A DNA stretch of 64,000 nucleotides. Source: Dyella tabacisoli. GTDB taxonomy: Bacteria; Pseudomonadota; Gammaproteobacteria; Xanthomonadales; Rhodanobacteraceae. Position numbers and translations under genes: made by a program. A model generated the notes under the pieces. The model saw only the letters and a program-made list of their open reading frames with translations. It made no database searches and was not told the origin of the DNA. This document shows positions 24,985 to 34,105 of this stretch, in pieces; positions within the stretch are counted from its first letter, which is position 1; every line of letters begins with the position of its first letter. Location of the stretch: the NCBI RefSeq assembly GCF_003350925.1, contig NZ_KZ857176.1, positions 393,202-457,201 of the forward strand. The letters are read 5' to 3'.

Positions 24985-25329
24985 GGTTGTTCGCCTGCGG
25001 CGGGCTTTCGGCCACCTGCCGGTGGTCGAGTCACTTTCTCTTGAGTGGCCAAGAGAAAGTAACCAAAGAGAAGGCCACCCCGGTGAGTCGCCCTTCGGGT
25101 ACGTGAGGGCCGGCCGGGCTTTTCGACAGTGCATCCATGCACTGGCGAAAAGGACTCGGCATCCATGCCGAGTCCCCTGCGGGCCTGATCGTCCGCCCCT
25201 CACCGACGCACAGGGGCCCCAAGGTCAAGAACTGGATCAAAAGCAAGGTCAAAAGCTGCGAGCGTTGCTTTTGCCCCTCCCCCTGCTGGCAGGGGGAGGT
25301 TGGGAGGGGGGCGGGCTTGCGGCAAGCCT
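24985..25329 (+). repeat. Structured intergenic repeat, copy D
   Basis: Plus orientation. It has hairpin I with CTCTTG/CAAGAG (loop AGTGGC), long-range strands GTGAGGGCCGG and CCGCCCCTCAC (one mismatch, as in copy A), hairpin II CAGTGCAT/ATGCACTG inside CTTTTCG/CGAAAAG, hairpin III ACTCGGCAT/ATGCCGAGT, CCCCTG/CAGGGG, hairpin V CAAAAGC/GCTTTTG and the CCCCTCCCCCTGC tail. It fills the gap between the flavoprotein gene and yaiI, two convergent genes, so it could act as a 3'-end element for both. Confidence 0.85.
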
Positions 25330-25334
25330 TCGCT

Positions 25335-25805
25335 CTACGATTTCATCTGCCGCCGACGCGTAAGCCAACTGTCGAGCTGATTGGCGAAGGCCTGGCGGTC
25401 GCGTGGATGAAACGCTGCGGGGCCGCCGGTGTCGATGCCTGAGCCGCGCAGTTCGTCCATGAAGTTACGCATGGTCAAGCGCTGCGCAATGGTCTCGGGC
25501 GTGTACAGCTCGCCGCGGGGGTTGATCGCCAGGGCGCCTTTATCGATCACCAGGGCCGCGAGCGGGATGTCTTGGGTTACCACCAGATCGCCGGCGGTAA
25601 CGCGTTGCACGATTTCGTTATCGGCCACGTCAAAGCCGCCCGGTACTTGCACGGAGCGTATGAAACGGGAGGGTGGCGTGCGTAGCCATTGGTTGGCAAC
25701 CAGGGTGACGGTGACCTGTTCGCGCTCGGCGGCACGAAACAGGATCTCCTTGATGACGACGGGGCAGGCGTCGGCATCCACCCAGATTTGCGGCGCAATG
25801 CTCAC
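25335..25805 (-). CDS. YaiI/YqxD family protein (DUF188)
   Basis: 156 residues. The N-terminal [20 protein letters not shown] carries the two conserved aspartates of the PIN-like DUF188 fold; the middle has [20 protein letters not shown] and [12 protein letters not shown], and the end [23 protein letters not shown]. The fold suggests a nuclease, but activity is not established. The start overlaps the stop of the upstream phzF-like gene by 4 bp, so the two are translationally coupled. Confidence 0.9.
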   Translation of the reverse strand: MSIAPQIWVDADACPVVIKEILFRAAEREQVTVTLVANQWLRTPPSRFIRSVQVPGGFDVADNEIVQRVTAGDLVVTQDIPLAALVIDKGALAINPRGELYTPETIAQRLTMRNFMDELRGSGIDTGGPAAFHPRDRQAFANQLDSWLTRRRQMKS

Positions 25806-26686
25806 TCGGTAGCGGTCCAGTGCAGCGTGCCGTCGACGATGGTATGGGTGTATCCGCCGACCCAGACGATGTCGCCCTCGATCTGCACCAACAAGCGTGC
25901 ATCGTGGCCGATCTCACGACCCTGGCTGACCACATAGCCACGGGCTAATGGCCCATGCGGTTCGGCATGCGCGATATAGGCCCCGATCAGGCCATTGGCC
26001 GCCCCGGAAGCGGGGTCTTCCACGATGCCGACACCGGCTGGAAGTGCGCGCACGACGAGCTGGTAGTCAGGGTTCGTGCAACGCGCAAACACACAGATGC
26101 CAAGGCTGTCGGTGGATTTGGCCAGAGCGGCGATGGCGCTGTGATCGGGTTGCCACGCGCGCAGGCTGGCTTCATCCGCGCATTCGGCCAGCCACCAATG
26201 ACGTCCGCCTTCGACAAAGGCCGGCGGCAGCACGCCCAGGTCGATGCCGGCTAGCGCAGCCGCCAGGTGTGGATGTGCATCAACGCCTTGCCGTATCACT
26301 TTTGCGGGTGGCGATTGCAACAGCAACTGGCGCGACGCACCTTCGCCTTCGACGCGGATCGGCAGTACGCCTGCGGCGCACTCCTGCCATAGCAAGCCGT
26401 CGGTCGGCTGGGCCAATCCGCAGGCAAGCACGGCGTGGGCGCTGCCGATGCTGGGATGGCCGGCGAAAGGTATTTCCTTGTGTGGGGTGAAGATACGCAC
26501 GCGATAACTGGCCGATGGCGTGGTCGGCGGCAGCAGAAAAGTGGTTTCGACCAGATTGGTCCAGCGGGCAAAGCGCTGCATCTGCGCATCGCTCCAGCCG
26601 GTGGCGTCGGTCACTACGCCAAGATGATTGCCGCCGCCTAGCGTGGCAGCAAAGACGTCCAGATGCAGATAACGAATGGGAGACAT
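25802..26686 (-). CDS. PhzF family isomerase-like protein
   Basis: 294 residues from the ATG at 26686. The duplicated hotdog-like PhzF fold is indicated by [31 protein letters not shown] (with the catalytic-type glutamate), [24 protein letters not shown] and [22 protein letters not shown]. The true PhzF isomerises a phenazine precursor, but no phenazine genes are nearby; members of this family often have unknown substrates. Co-transcribed with yaiI. Confidence 0.87.
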   Translation of the reverse strand: MSPIRYLHLDVFAATLGGGNHLGVVTDATGWSDAQMQRFARWTNLVETTFLLPPTTPSASYRVRIFTPHKEIPFAGHPSIGSAHAVLACGLAQPTDGLLWQECAAGVLPIRVEGEGASRQLLLQSPPAKVIRQGVDAHPHLAAALAGIDLGVLPPAFVEGGRHWWLAECADEASLRAWQPDHSAIAALAKSTDSLGICVFARCTNPDYQLVVRALPAGVGIVEDPASGAANGLIGAYIAHAEPHGPLARGYVVSQGREIGHDARLLVQIEGDIVWVGGYTHTIVDGTLHWTATE

Positions 26687-26841
26687 GAGGGCCAAGAGGC
26701 GGCAGTAGCCGCGTTAAAGCCGCGCATCATAGTCCTGTCGCCGGGGTATGGGCAGTGCAGCGTGACTTTTTTGAAAAGTCGACAAGTTGCCGCGTGATCG
26801 CCAAGATGCTGCATCCTGGCCCATCGCGATTGACTCTCTGT

Positions 26842-27447
26842 ATGCCGATTACCCTCATTCTCATCGCCATTACCTGCATCGTTTCGTTTATGGCGTTTAA
26901 AAACAGTCGCTTGATGAATGACCTGATTCTGTGGCCGCCGGCGATCGAGCGCAGTCGCGAATACCACCGGCTGGTGACCTATGGCTTGATCCACGCGGAT
27001 TTCGGCCATCTGTTGTTCAATATGATCACCTTGTACTTTTTCGGCCGGCTGATGGAGGTCTTCTACACGGCGCAGCTTGGCACTCTTGGTTTCGTGCTGT
27101 TCTACATCGGCGCGCTGGTGGTCTCGATCCTGCCGACCTATATGAAGAATCGCCATAACGCGAATTACCGCAGCCTGGGTGCTTCGGGCGCGGTGTCGGC
27201 CGTGCTGTTCGCTTTTATCTTGCTGCAGCCTTGGTCGCGCATCATCGTGCTGGTGGTACCGATGCCGGCGATCATCTATGCGGTGCTGTACACGGCGTAT
27301 TCCATCTACATGGATCGCCGCGGGCAGGACAATGTCAATCACAGCGCGCATTTATGGGGAGCCGCCTATGGCGTGGCCTTTACCTTGCTGGTTCGCCACG
27401 AGGTGCTGTCGCACTTTCTCAATCAGCTCTCACAACCGCGGTTCTGA
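26842..27447 (+). CDS. Rhomboid family intramembrane serine protease
   Basis: 201 residues from the ATG at 26842. Six membrane helices are predicted. The catalytic dyad is visible: serine in SLGASGAVSA (S115) and histidine in NHSAHLWGAAYG (H170). The HADFGHLLFNM block (~51-61) is the family's oxyanion-stabilising region. Such proteases cut single-pass membrane proteins near the bilayer. The upstream frame to 26755 adds a non-conserved, non-membrane extension and is not used. Confidence 0.92.
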   Translation: MPITLILIAITCIVSFMAFKNSRLMNDLILWPPAIERSREYHRLVTYGLIHADFGHLLFNMITLYFFGRLMEVFYTAQLGTLGFVLFYIGALVVSILPTYMKNRHNANYRSLGASGAVSAVLFAFILLQPWSRIIVLVVPMPAIIYAVLYTAYSIYMDRRGQDNVNHSAHLWGAAYGVAFTLLVRHEVLSHFLNQLSQPRF

Positions 27448-27460
27448 GTACTAGATAGCT

Positions 27461-27508
27461 GGCCGGTAAATGCCTATCGGCGAACCGGCCTACGCTCAGT
27501 GGGCATTT
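27461..27508 (+). other. Pair of overlapping inverted repeats (competing hairpins or pseudoknot)
   Basis: GGCCGGT (27461-27467) is complementary to ACCGGCC (27484-27490); AAATGCC (27468-27474), directly after the first arm, is complementary to GGCATTT (27502-27508). The order arm A, arm B, anti-A, anti-B means the two helices interlock as an H-type pseudoknot or exclude each other. There is no T-run. It lies 14 bp after the rhomboid stop and ~47 bp before the lipoprotein gene, so it could be in the leader of the latter. Confidence 0.5.
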
Positions 27509-27554
27509 AACGGCATAGGTCTAGCGTGGTGCCGTACTCCTGCGGAGGTGCATC

Positions 27555-27929
27555 ATGAAACGTCTCATTGCCGGTCTGGCCTTGGTGGTCACCACCGCAA
27601 TGTTGTCTGGCTGTTATTACGATCCGGGTTACGGTTACGTGCGCAGCACGGCTTATAGCGGCGACGTGTACTACGGCAATCGCAGCGCCGTCGTCTATGA
27701 CAGCGGTTACTACCCCAGTTATTACGGTGGCTACTACGGCTGCTGCTATGCCCCTGGCGTGAGCGTGGGGTGGTATGGCGGCTCCCGCTGGCGCGGCCAT
27801 GATTGGGACCGCGGCCGCGACTGGGGTCATGACCGGGGCCACTGGCGTGGCGGCGACGGTGGGCGTGGACGCGGGGGTGGTCGAGAGGGCAGGCATGGCG
27901 ATTGGCACGATGGCAGAGGCTCTCACTGA
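27555..27929 (+). CDS. Tyr/Gly/Arg-rich small lipoprotein
   Basis: 124 residues with a GCGGAGG ribosome site. N-terminal signal with lipobox LSGC (Cys at 20). The mature part is first tyrosine-rich (YYDPGYGYV, YYPSYYGGYYGCCY) and then a Gly/Arg/His/Asp-rich tail (DWDRGRDWGHDRGHWRGG). Low complexity and no domain known to me. It resembles short YxxGY-type envelope lipoproteins common in this order. Probably anchored in the outer membrane; role unknown. Confidence 0.72.
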   Translation: MKRLIAGLALVVTTAMLSGCYYDPGYGYVRSTAYSGDVYYGNRSAVVYDSGYYPSYYGGYYGCCYAPGVSVGWYGGSRWRGHDWDRGRDWGHDRGHWRGGDGGRGRGGGREGRHGDWHDGRGSH

Positions 27930-27943
27930 GGCACAATCGCGGC

Positions 27944-29023
27944 ATGGTCCCATTCGTTTCCATGCCGCAACGCTCAACCCTTCTAAGGCTCATCGTCATC
28001 GCGGCGGTGAGCCTTCTGCTTTTCGCCTGTAGCAGCCTAGGCTACTACGCCCATGTGGCACATGGGCAGAGTGAGCTGGTCTTGCACCGGCGCTCGGTAG
28101 CGAAAGTGATAGGCGACCCGGCAACCGACCCCAAGCTTGCGACCCGGCTGGAGCTGGCGTTGCAGGCGCGTCGCTATGCCTCCGAGCACCTTGGGCTACC
28201 CGATAACCGTAGCTACACCAGTTATGTCGAGCTGCACCGCCCTTATGTGGTGTGGAACGTATTTGTCGCACCACCGTATTCGGTGGCGCCCTTGCAGCAT
28301 TGTTTTCCGATTGCCGGCTGCGTCGCGTATCGCGGTTATTTCGATGAGGCCAAGGCGCGGCGAGAAGCGGCCCGCTGGCAGGTTCAAGGCGACGATGTCT
28401 GGGTCGGCGGGGTGCCGGCGTATTCCACCCTTGGTTGGTTCTCCGATTCAGTCTTGAGCAGCATGCTGCGCTGGGACGATGACGAGTTGGCGGGCACCAT
28501 CTTCCACGAACTGGCCCACCAGTTGATTTACGTGAAGGACGACAGCGCATTCAACGAATCCTTCGCCGGATTTGTGCAGGCCGAGGGTTTGCGGGCATGG
28601 CGGCAATCGCGTGGCCTGCCGCCGTCGGATGTGCGCAGCCAGGCGATGGATAAGGCCTTTACGCAGATGGCGCTCGATCTGCGCGATCGCCTGCAAACCT
28701 TATATGCCAGCGGGGTGGATCAAGCCGCGATGGCCGAGGGAAAGCAACGCGAAATCGAGGCGTTTCGGATGCGCTACCGGCAATGGCGCGAGCAAGATTG
28801 GCCGAACGAGCATCGCTATGACGCCTGGGTCGCCGCGCCGATCAATAACGCGCGCTTGTTGCCGTTTGGCTTGTACGACCGTTGGCAGCCGGCTTTTGCG
28901 GCGTTGTTTGGACAGGCGGGGGCTGACTGGTCCGCGTTCTATGCGCGGGTGCGTGAACTCGGTCATTTGCCACAGGATCAACGTGAGCAAGCCTTGCAAG
29001 GCTTGCTCCATACGGCCGAGTAG
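27944..29023 (+). CDS. Putative aminopeptidase lipoprotein (DUF/PF10023-like)
   Basis: 359 residues from the ATG at 27944 (a second ATG at 27962 is possible). Lipobox-like LLLFACSS near residue 29 marks a lipoprotein. The zinc peptidase motif HELAHQLIYV with FNESFAGFVQ after it (HExxH...E gluzincin layout) and RRYASEHLGLPDNRSYTSYVEL upstream match the predicted aminopeptidase family. Likely periplasmic. Begins 15 bp after the preceding lipoprotein gene, so they may form one unit. Confidence 0.82.
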   Translation: MVPFVSMPQRSTLLRLIVIAAVSLLLFACSSLGYYAHVAHGQSELVLHRRSVAKVIGDPATDPKLATRLELALQARRYASEHLGLPDNRSYTSYVELHRPYVVWNVFVAPPYSVAPLQHCFPIAGCVAYRGYFDEAKARREAARWQVQGDDVWVGGVPAYSTLGWFSDSVLSSMLRWDDDELAGTIFHELAHQLIYVKDDSAFNESFAGFVQAEGLRAWRQSRGLPPSDVRSQAMDKAFTQMALDLRDRLQTLYASGVDQAAMAEGKQREIEAFRMRYRQWREQDWPNEHRYDAWVAAPINNARLLPFGLYDRWQPAFAALFGQAGADWSAFYARVRELGHLPQDQREQALQGLLHTAE

Positions 29024-29115
29024 GGAGGTTGGGCCGTTCGCGATGTCGCGCCATACCCATATGGACGGCCAAACTTCGTGTATCTTCGAGCGCTTAATCC
29101 TGGCGGAGACGCGCA

Positions 29116-30399
29116 GTGCAGATTATTTCCTGGTGGCTTGGCATCCGTTTCTGGAAACGCGTGCTTGCCGGTTTCGTGCTTGGTGCGTTGGCAGGTTGGG
29201 CGACCGGTGCGCAAGCGGTGACCTGGTTCCAACCGCTGGGTGATCTGTACATCACCCTGATTAAGATGATCGCGGTGCCGCTGGTGTTTTTCGCCGTGGT
29301 GCATAGCGTGTCGAGCCTGCACGGCGTGCAGCGCATGGCGGCTTTGGGCGGACGCACCTTCTTGTGGTTTGCGATAACCGCCGCACTGGCGGTATGCGTT
29401 GGGCTGGTGGTGGCGCATCTGACCAATCCCGGTCTTGGCGTGGGCCAACTGCAGATGGCCAGCGACTACAAGGTCAAGGTGGTGCCGACACCGGTGCAAG
29501 TGCTGCTGGATGTGGTGCCGTCTAATCCGTTTAAAGCGCTTTCCGAAGGCAAAATCTTGCAGGTGATCTTTTTCGCGGGCCTGCTTGGGCTGGCCTTGGT
29601 GAAGATCGGCGAAAAGTCGGCGCGTTTGCGTGCGTTGATGAGCGAGGGCAACGAGGCGATGATCCAGGTCACGCGCTTTGTCCTGGAAATGACCCCTCTG
29701 GGCACCTTTGGCCTGATTGCCGCCCTGGTCGGTGGCTACGGCTTTGAGAAGCTGTTGCCGCTGGGCAAGTTCGTTTTGACTTTGTATGTGGCTTGCGCGG
29801 TGCAGATCGTGGTGGTCTATGGCGGTCTGTTGCTGGCGCATGGGTTGAGCCCACGCAAATTTTTCCGCGGCGTCTTGCCGGCCATGCAGGTGGCTTTTAC
29901 CTCGTCATCCAGCTTTGCCTCGATGCCGGTGGCCTTGCGCAGCGTTACCCATAATCTCGGCGTGAAAGAAGAATACGCGGCCTTCGCGGTACCCCTGGGT
30001 GCCAGCATCAAGATGGATGGTTGCGGCGCGATCTATCCGGCGATCAGCTCCATTTTCGTGGCGCAGTATTTCGGGCTTGAGTTGGGGGTGTCGCAATATT
30101 TCATTATTTTGCTTGCCTCGGTACTCGGTTCATTCGGCACCGCCGGCGTACCCGGCACGGCCATCGTGATGGTGACCCTGGTGCTCAGCTCGGCCGGTCT
30201 GCCGGTGGAGGGTATCGGCTACCTTGTGGCGATTGACCGCATCCTCGACATGATGCGCACCATGACCAATGTCACCGGGCAGATGCTGGTGCCAGTGCTG
30301 GTCGCGCGCGAGCAAGGCTTGCTCGATATGGCGGTCTACAACCGCGCTTCCAGTAATCTCGGTGTGGAGCAGGCGCAGGTGGGTGAGTCAGCGGGGTGA
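29116..30399 (+). CDS. Dicarboxylate/amino acid:cation symporter (DAACS family)
   Basis: 427 residues, GTG start with GGAG upstream. About eight membrane helices plus two re-entrant hairpins. Family signatures: LYITLIKMIAVPLVFFAVVHSV, the serine-rich hairpin AFTSSSSFASMPVALR, VPLGASIKMDGCGAIYPAISSIF (TM7 region) and GTAGVPGTAIVMVTLVL. Members move glutamate, aspartate or C4-dicarboxylates with H+ or Na+. The motif MDGCGAIYPA differs from the common MDGTA at one point, so substrate prediction is unsafe. Its end overlaps the convergent cytochrome gene by 12 bp. Confidence 0.9.
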   Translation: MQIISWWLGIRFWKRVLAGFVLGALAGWATGAQAVTWFQPLGDLYITLIKMIAVPLVFFAVVHSVSSLHGVQRMAALGGRTFLWFAITAALAVCVGLVVAHLTNPGLGVGQLQMASDYKVKVVPTPVQVLLDVVPSNPFKALSEGKILQVIFFAGLLGLALVKIGEKSARLRALMSEGNEAMIQVTRFVLEMTPLGTFGLIAALVGGYGFEKLLPLGKFVLTLYVACAVQIVVVYGGLLLAHGLSPRKFFRGVLPAMQVAFTSSSSFASMPVALRSVTHNLGVKEEYAAFAVPLGASIKMDGCGAIYPAISSIFVAQYFGLELGVSQYFIILLASVLGSFGTAGVPGTAIVMVTLVLSSAGLPVEGIGYLVAIDRILDMMRTMTNVTGQMLVPVLVAREQGLLDMAVYNRASSNLGVEQAQVGESAG

Positions 30400-31230
30400 G
30401 TCATACCGCGCCTTGCGGTCAATCATATGGCGCAGATAGGTCAGTAAATCGTCGAGGTCGGCATCGGATAATGCTTTTGTGTCGAATCCGGGCATTCTTG
30501 CCTGCGGCCAGTGACGTAGCGATTGCGGGTTGCGGATATACGCGCGCAGTAGATCTGCGCGCATGTACTCGATTGGGTTATGCGGGATGTTGAGATCCGG
30601 CCCCAGCTTGGCGTCACCCGCGCCATTGAGCGTATGACAGGTAAAGCAGTTGCGTTGAAACACGACAAAGCCGCGCCGCGCCGGGCTGGCGGTCGGCAAC
30701 GCAGAGTCGGGCAGGATCACCGGAAAGCGCTGCGCGATATCGGCCAATTTGTGGATCGACACTATTTGATAAGGCCATTGTTCCGTTCCAATGCCGGCAG
30801 CCTCGGGGTTGGCCCACACCAGATAGAACGGGCCGACGCTGCCTTTGTTGCCCGTCAATGTCGGCCAGGGATGCGCAGGGTCTTCGACAGCCAGCCAGGG
30901 CGTGCTACCAAGATCGTTCAAGAGGGCCGTAGCAGGGATTTCCGCAGCGAAACCGTCGGAGGCGACGAATTGCAGATGATCCCCACGCACGATGCCGTCG
31001 AGCAGCGCTTTGAGCGGAACGGCGCGGTAATGCATCAATTGTTTAAAAGCGACATCGTCTGGAATCGCAACGCTGCGTACATCACGGCGGGCAAGCAGTT
31101 GGGTTGCGTTGTAAGTGCGCGGGCCATGACCAAGGTCGATCTTTAACTCGGTTACTTGGGCGGGCAGGGCGAGGCCCGAGAGCGGGAAGCACAACACGAG
31201 AAGATAGAGGCAGCGCAGCAACGGTCGCAT
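30388..31230 (-). CDS. Periplasmic c-type cytochrome with N-terminal oxidoreductase-like domain
   Basis: 280 residues. Signal peptide ~1-22. Residues ~25-175 resemble a molybdopterin-oxidoreductase-type or catalase-related sorting fold (KALLDGIVRGDHLQFVASDGFAAEIPA; GPFYLVWANPE), but no molybdopterin-binding cysteine is obvious. The C-terminal ~100 residues are a class I cytochrome c: CFTCH heme site (C195, C198, H199), LGPDLNIP, and RMPGFD with the likely axial methionine near 246. Probably a periplasmic electron carrier fused to a sensor or binding domain. Confidence 0.75.
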   Translation of the reverse strand: MRPLLRCLYLLVLCFPLSGLALPAQVTELKIDLGHGPRTYNATQLLARRDVRSVAIPDDVAFKQLMHYRAVPLKALLDGIVRGDHLQFVASDGFAAEIPATALLNDLGSTPWLAVEDPAHPWPTLTGNKGSVGPFYLVWANPEAAGIGTEQWPYQIVSIHKLADIAQRFPVILPDSALPTASPARRGFVVFQRNCFTCHTLNGAGDAKLGPDLNIPHNPIEYMRADLLRAYIRNPQSLRHWPQARMPGFDTKALSDADLDDLLTYLRHMIDRKARYDSPR

Positions 31231-31348
31231 GGGCGGTTCCTTCCGAGTGGGGAGCAGAGCATGCCTTGAGTGGGTGGTGGTGCGCTACTTCGCTCTCGAA
31301 ATCAGCGCATCCGGCCGCATCTGTTAGTTTTCTGACCGGACAAAGCGC

Positions 31349-31729
31349 ATGGCTGATACCGCCGTACCGCAATTTTTTGAGCAATTTCCCATGCAGCGCG
31401 TGGATAGCGCCTCGTTGGATGCCGTGCTGGCTGAGGATGCACATCCGCTCAATATTCTGTTTCTGTGGGGGCGTGACTGCCCCAATTGCGATATAGCCAA
31501 ACGTGCCATGTTGTTGGCCGCAGAGCGTTTCCAGTGGCCGCAGGTGCGTTGGTTGCACGATAACGTCTACGATGATCCAGCGATGGGCACGCGCTTTGGT
31601 TTGCATGGCATTCCGGCGTTCTTCGTGTTCGCCGGCGCACGTAAGCTTGGGCGCATCACGAGTTGGCCGGGTGCGCAGGCCTTTGTCGATGCTGTTGAAA
31701 AACAGTTAAATCAACTGAGCATTCCTTAA
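31349..31729 (+). CDS. Thioredoxin-family protein
   Basis: 126 residues, no signal peptide. The thioredoxin fold is shown by NILFLWGRDCPNCDIAKRAM, with redox pair C44-P-N-C47, the cis-proline region HGIPAFFVFAGARKLGRITSW and a final helix. The CPNC active site differs from CGPC of classical thioredoxin, implying a different redox potential or partner. Divergent from the cytochrome gene. Confidence 0.84.
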   Translation: MADTAVPQFFEQFPMQRVDSASLDAVLAEDAHPLNILFLWGRDCPNCDIAKRAMLLAAERFQWPQVRWLHDNVYDDPAMGTRFGLHGIPAFFVFAGARKLGRITSWPGAQAFVDAVEKQLNQLSIP

Positions 31730-31768
31730 ATATGAAGCCTAAGATGAAGAAACATTCATCTGAGCGGC

Positions 31769-31797
31769 TTGAACTTTCAGGGTATCGGTCGTATCTA
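31769..31797 (+). promoter_or_regulatory. Candidate sigma-70 promoter before pncB
   Basis: TTGAAC (31769-31774), a 17-bp spacer, and TATCTA (31792-31797): close to consensus with ideal spacing. It lies 40 bp after the thioredoxin stop and would give a ~215-nt leader before pncB containing the terminator-like hairpin at 31893. Confidence 0.55.
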
Positions 31798-31892
31798 TGT
31801 TGCTGATCGCCGTGATGGCGACCCGAAGTGGCGCCGCTTAGCGTGCCACTGAGGGGCCGGCACTTATCCTCCCCCCAGGACGCCGACCCGAC

Positions 31893-31932
31893 AAACCCCG
31901 GCAGATCCTCCCCTGGCTGCCGGGGTTTTTTT
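31893..31932 (+). terminator. Rho-independent terminator in the pncB leader
   Basis: AAACCCCGGCAG (31893-31904) pairs with CTGCCGGGGTTT (31917-31928), followed by T to 31932. It could end the thioredoxin gene, but it is 163 bp from that stop and lies downstream of a good promoter, so it may instead be an attenuator for pncB. GCCGG at 31856-31860 could compete for CCGGC in the 5' arm. Confidence 0.8.
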
Positions 31933-32020
31933 ATGGCGTTTGTTTTATTTTCTGGATGTCATTCCCTGGCGCGCTTTCGCAGGGATAATCATCGGCTTCC
32001 TGGATAGCCATGAGCGACCG

Positions 32021-33217
32021 ATGATCGTCACCTCGCTGCTCGATACCGACCTGTACAAGTTCTCGATGATGCAAGTGGTGTTGCATCAGTATCCGGCTGC
32101 GCAGGTCGAGTACAAATTCAAATGCCGCAACCCAGGCATCGATCTGGTGCCTTATATCGACGAGATCCGCGCCGAGCTGGCTGCGCTGTGTAGCCTGCGC
32201 TTCGGCGAGGATGAGCTGAACTATCTGCGTAGCTGGCGCTTCATCAAAAGCGACTTCGTCGATTTTCTTGGCCTGTTTCAGCTCAATGCCAAATATGTGC
32301 ACATAGCCCCTGCGGCTGCAGGCAATGGCGAGATCGAGATCCGTATCAACGGACCATGGCTGCACACCATTCTGTTCGAAGTGCCGCTGCTGGCGATCGT
32401 CAACGAAGTTTATTTTCGCAACACCCAACCCGCGCTGGATCTGGGCGAAGGGCGGCGGCGACTGCACGAAAAGATCGCGCTGTTGCGCGATTCCGCGGGT
32501 TACCAAGAGTGCCGCATTGCCGACTACGGCACACGTCGGCGCTTTTCTGGTGCCTGGCATGAAGAGGTGGTGACTGCTCTGCGCGATGGGCTCGGCCCGC
32601 AGCTCACCGGTACCAGCAATGTGTGGCTGGCTCGAAAGCTTGAGTTGAGGCCGCTAGGCACGCTGGCGCACGAATACTTGCAAGCACACCAGGCACTTGG
32701 GCCGCGGCTGCGTGATTCACAAGTGGCGGCGTTGGAAGCCTGGGCAAAGGAGTATCGCGGCGATCTCGGCATTGCCTTATCGGACGTGTACGGCCTCAGT
32801 GCATTTCTGCGCGACTTCGATATGTATTTCTGCAAGTTGTTTGACGGCACCCGTCATGATTCGGGCGATCCGTTCGATTGGGGCGAGCGCGTCTTAGCGC
32901 ACTACGCCGCCAACCGCGTTGATCCGCGCAGCAAAGTGCTGGTGTTCAGCGATGGCTTGAATATTCCCAAAGTGATGCAGTTGTATGCACACTTTCGCGA
33001 TCGCTGTCAGTTGGCTTTTGGCGTCGGTACCAACCTCACCAACGACGTTGGCCCGACACCCTTGAACATCGTCATCAAGATGATTCGCTGCAACGGCCAG
33101 CCTGTCGCCAAACTCAGCGACTCGCCGGGCAAGAACATGTGCGAGGACTCGGCCTACGTCACTTATCTACGGCAAGTGTTCCAGATCCCGGCGCCGCTCG
33201 AGGAGGACACGCATTAG
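32021..33217 (+). CDS. pncB: Nicotinate phosphoribosyltransferase PncB
   Basis: 398 residues from the ATG at 32021, close to the 400 of E. coli PncB. Converts nicotinate and PRPP to nicotinate mononucleotide in NAD salvage, with ATP use. Landmarks: [21 protein letters not shown] at the N-terminus, [16 protein letters not shown], and [12 protein letters not shown]. The C-terminal block [21 protein letters not shown] matches the phosphoribosyl site. The gene overlaps the convergent metQ by 4 bp. The in-frame extension to 31940 passes through the terminator T-run and is not used. Confidence 0.94.
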   Translation: MIVTSLLDTDLYKFSMMQVVLHQYPAAQVEYKFKCRNPGIDLVPYIDEIRAELAALCSLRFGEDELNYLRSWRFIKSDFVDFLGLFQLNAKYVHIAPAAAGNGEIEIRINGPWLHTILFEVPLLAIVNEVYFRNTQPALDLGEGRRRLHEKIALLRDSAGYQECRIADYGTRRRFSGAWHEEVVTALRDGLGPQLTGTSNVWLARKLELRPLGTLAHEYLQAHQALGPRLRDSQVAALEAWAKEYRGDLGIALSDVYGLSAFLRDFDMYFCKLFDGTRHDSGDPFDWGERVLAHYAANRVDPRSKVLVFSDGLNIPKVMQLYAHFRDRCQLAFGVGTNLTNDVGPTPLNIVIKMIRCNGQPVAKLSDSPGKNMCEDSAYVTYLRQVFQIPAPLEEDTH

Positions 33218-34011
33218 AACGCGGGCAATACGGCGCCCTGATACTTCTGCTCGATAAACGCCTTTACCTCGGGGCTGGTCAGTGCCTTGGCCAGCTTTTG
33301 CACACGCGGGTCGTCCTTATTGTCCGGGCGGCCGACCAGGTAATTTACATAGGGCGAGTCTTTGTCCTCGATCAGCAACGCGTCCTTGGTGGGGTTGAGG
33401 CCGGCGGCGAGTGCGTAATTGGTGTTGATAAGCGCCAGATCGACCTCGTCCAGCGTGCGCGGCAACATCGCCGCTTCCAGCTCACGGAACTTCAGTTGCT
33501 TGGGGTTGGCGATGATGTCTTTCAGCGTGGACAGCTCGTTGCTCGGGTCTTTCAGCGTGATGAGCCCGTGCTTGGCCAACAGCAGCAAGGCGCGGCTATT
33601 GTTGCTGGGGTCGTTCGGCAGGGTGACGTTAGCGCCGTCGGGTAGCTGATCGATCGATTTGTATTTGCGCGAATACGCACCGAACGGCTCGATATGCACA
33701 CCGGTGATGATGGTCAGATGCGTGCCGCGCTGGCGGTTGAACGCATCCAGATACGGTTTGGTCTGGAAATAGTTGACGTCGATGGTTTTCTCGTCCACCT
33801 GGGTATTGGGCTGCACGTAGTCGGCGAACACTTTGATTTCCAGGTCGACACCTTCCTTGGCCAGGATCGGCTTGACCTGCTTGAGGATCTCCGCATGAGG
33901 TATCGCGGTGGCGGCGATGATGAGCTTCTGGGTATCGGCCTGGCCGGGTGCAGAAGACGAGCAGCCAGCTAGCAGGAGCAGGGCGGCGAGGGGGGCAAGT
34001 AGCTTTATCAT
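33214..34011 (-). CDS. metQ: D-methionine-binding lipoprotein MetQ
   Basis: 265 residues from the ATG at 34011. Lipobox LLAGC (C17). NlpA/MetQ signatures: [53 protein letters not shown] and [23 protein letters not shown]. This is the substrate-binding part of the MetNIQ ABC importer for methionine. metI lies 782 bp upstream on the same strand, the gap being filled by composite repeat E. Either the message runs through the repeat or metQ has its own promoter inside it. Confidence 0.93.
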   Translation of the reverse strand: MIKLLAPLAALLLLAGCSSSAPGQADTQKLIIAATAIPHAEILKQVKPILAKEGVDLEIKVFADYVQPNTQVDEKTIDVNYFQTKPYLDAFNRQRGTHLTIITGVHIEPFGAYSRKYKSIDQLPDGANVTLPNDPSNNSRALLLLAKHGLITLKDPSNELSTLKDIIANPKQLKFRELEAAMLPRTLDEVDLALINTNYALAAGLNPTKDALLIEDKDSPYVNYLVGRPDNKDDPRVQKLAKALTSPEVKAFIEQKYQGAVLPAF

Positions 34012-34105
34012 GGGGTGCCGTGGTTTTGTGCGATGCATCAGCGTAGCCGTCCATATGGCTGGATGCAAAGAGGGGGGGCTGGGTTGGGGGTGTCGCTAGG
34101 TTGTC

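Noticed and set aside
25802..26686. PhzF-like gene as evidence for phenazine production
   Set aside because: No other phz gene is present; PhzF-fold proteins are common in bacteria that make no phenazine.
33139..33972. Plus-strand frames of 92-168 residues over metQ
   Set aside because: Antisense shadows of metQ; no start signal or family likeness.
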